Positions 63,994-64,000 of a stretch of DNA of 64,000 nt are shown piece by piece. Numbering within the stretch: the first letter of the stretch is position 1; every line of letters begins with the position of its first letter. The stretch spans positions 1-64,000 of the forward strand of contig NZ_JAOEGN010000004.1 in the NCBI RefSeq assembly GCF_025446935.1, given 5' to 3'. The notes under the pieces were generated by a model that had not been told where the DNA came from, searched no databases, and saw only the letters and a list, made by a program, of their open reading frames with translations. Made by a program: the position numbers and the translations under genes. The DNA is from Paracholeplasma vituli. GTDB lineage: Bacteria > Bacillota_I > Bacilli_A > Acholeplasmatales > UBA5453.

Positions 63994-64000
63994 TTATTCA

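Overview
The window is AT-rich bacterial DNA read with the standard code (TGA is a stop throughout). It most resembles an Acholeplasma-like member of the Mollicutes or a close wall-less relative in the Bacillota. The grounds are the low GC, short intergenic gaps, lipoate ligase beside a four-gene pyruvate dehydrogenase operon, an oligoendopeptidase F, a large surface protein held by a C-terminal membrane helix rather than an LPXTG motif, and no visible peptidoglycan genes. The family assignment is inference; no rRNA or tRNA gene was seen.

Bases 1-9,700 look like an accessory zone full of wreckage. A T-box controlled branched-chain amino acid permease (brnQ) is followed by the tail of an ABC exporter, a seven-helix membrane protein, a lipoprotein and a GNAT-like fragment. 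Next come a two-gene HTH regulator plus OLD-family ATPase/TOPRIM nuclease (a likely phage-defence unit with two operators), the tail of a large serine recombinase, and an AAA/DUF4143 ATPase bracketed by paired direct repeats. Several short helically spaced repeat arrays look like old insertion-sequence ends.

Bases 9,700-20,100 hold groES-groEL under a degenerate CIRCE operator, two unknown membrane proteins, an Agr/LytTR-type two-component system, and a coupled pair: a 68-residue Cys-rich protein and a 1,321-residue beta-helix/InlB-repeat surface protein. Bases 20,100-28,450 are metabolic: a small P-loop kinase-like protein, pepF, lplA, and the convergent pdhABCD operon with a palindromic operator. 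Bases 28,450-32,760 carry a PadR-regulated membrane protein operon and a membrane-anchored glycoside-hydrolase-like protein.

Bases 32,800-46,500 are the most interesting stretch. A HIT protein overlaps an HNH endonuclease, followed by a protein joining a DpnI-type winged helix to a T5orf172/GIY-YIG nuclease domain. Then comes a 1,597-residue protein carrying a DEDD-exonuclease-like domain, a RecQ helicase and a UvrD-type helicase, with a polytopic membrane protein behind it. A transposase remnant, a GNAT enzyme and a second large SF1 helicase with a decayed nuclease tail complete the stretch. I regard it as a candidate nucleic-acid defence or processing locus.

Bases 46,500-64,000 are mostly housekeeping or envelope genes: an FMN-binding protein, a CNNM/CorC transporter, a nucleobase permease with a striking switch-like leader RNA, and an ABC-F protein. 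An 888-residue membrane protein with a 30-residue repeat period follows, then an RNA cyclic phosphodiesterase, a DUF1624-type membrane protein overlapping a PaaK-like ligase, a guanylate-kinase-like protein, and a diguanylate cyclase. The window ends with an AIM24 protein, a RibD/DHFR-like reductase and a MacB/FtsX-type ABC exporter.
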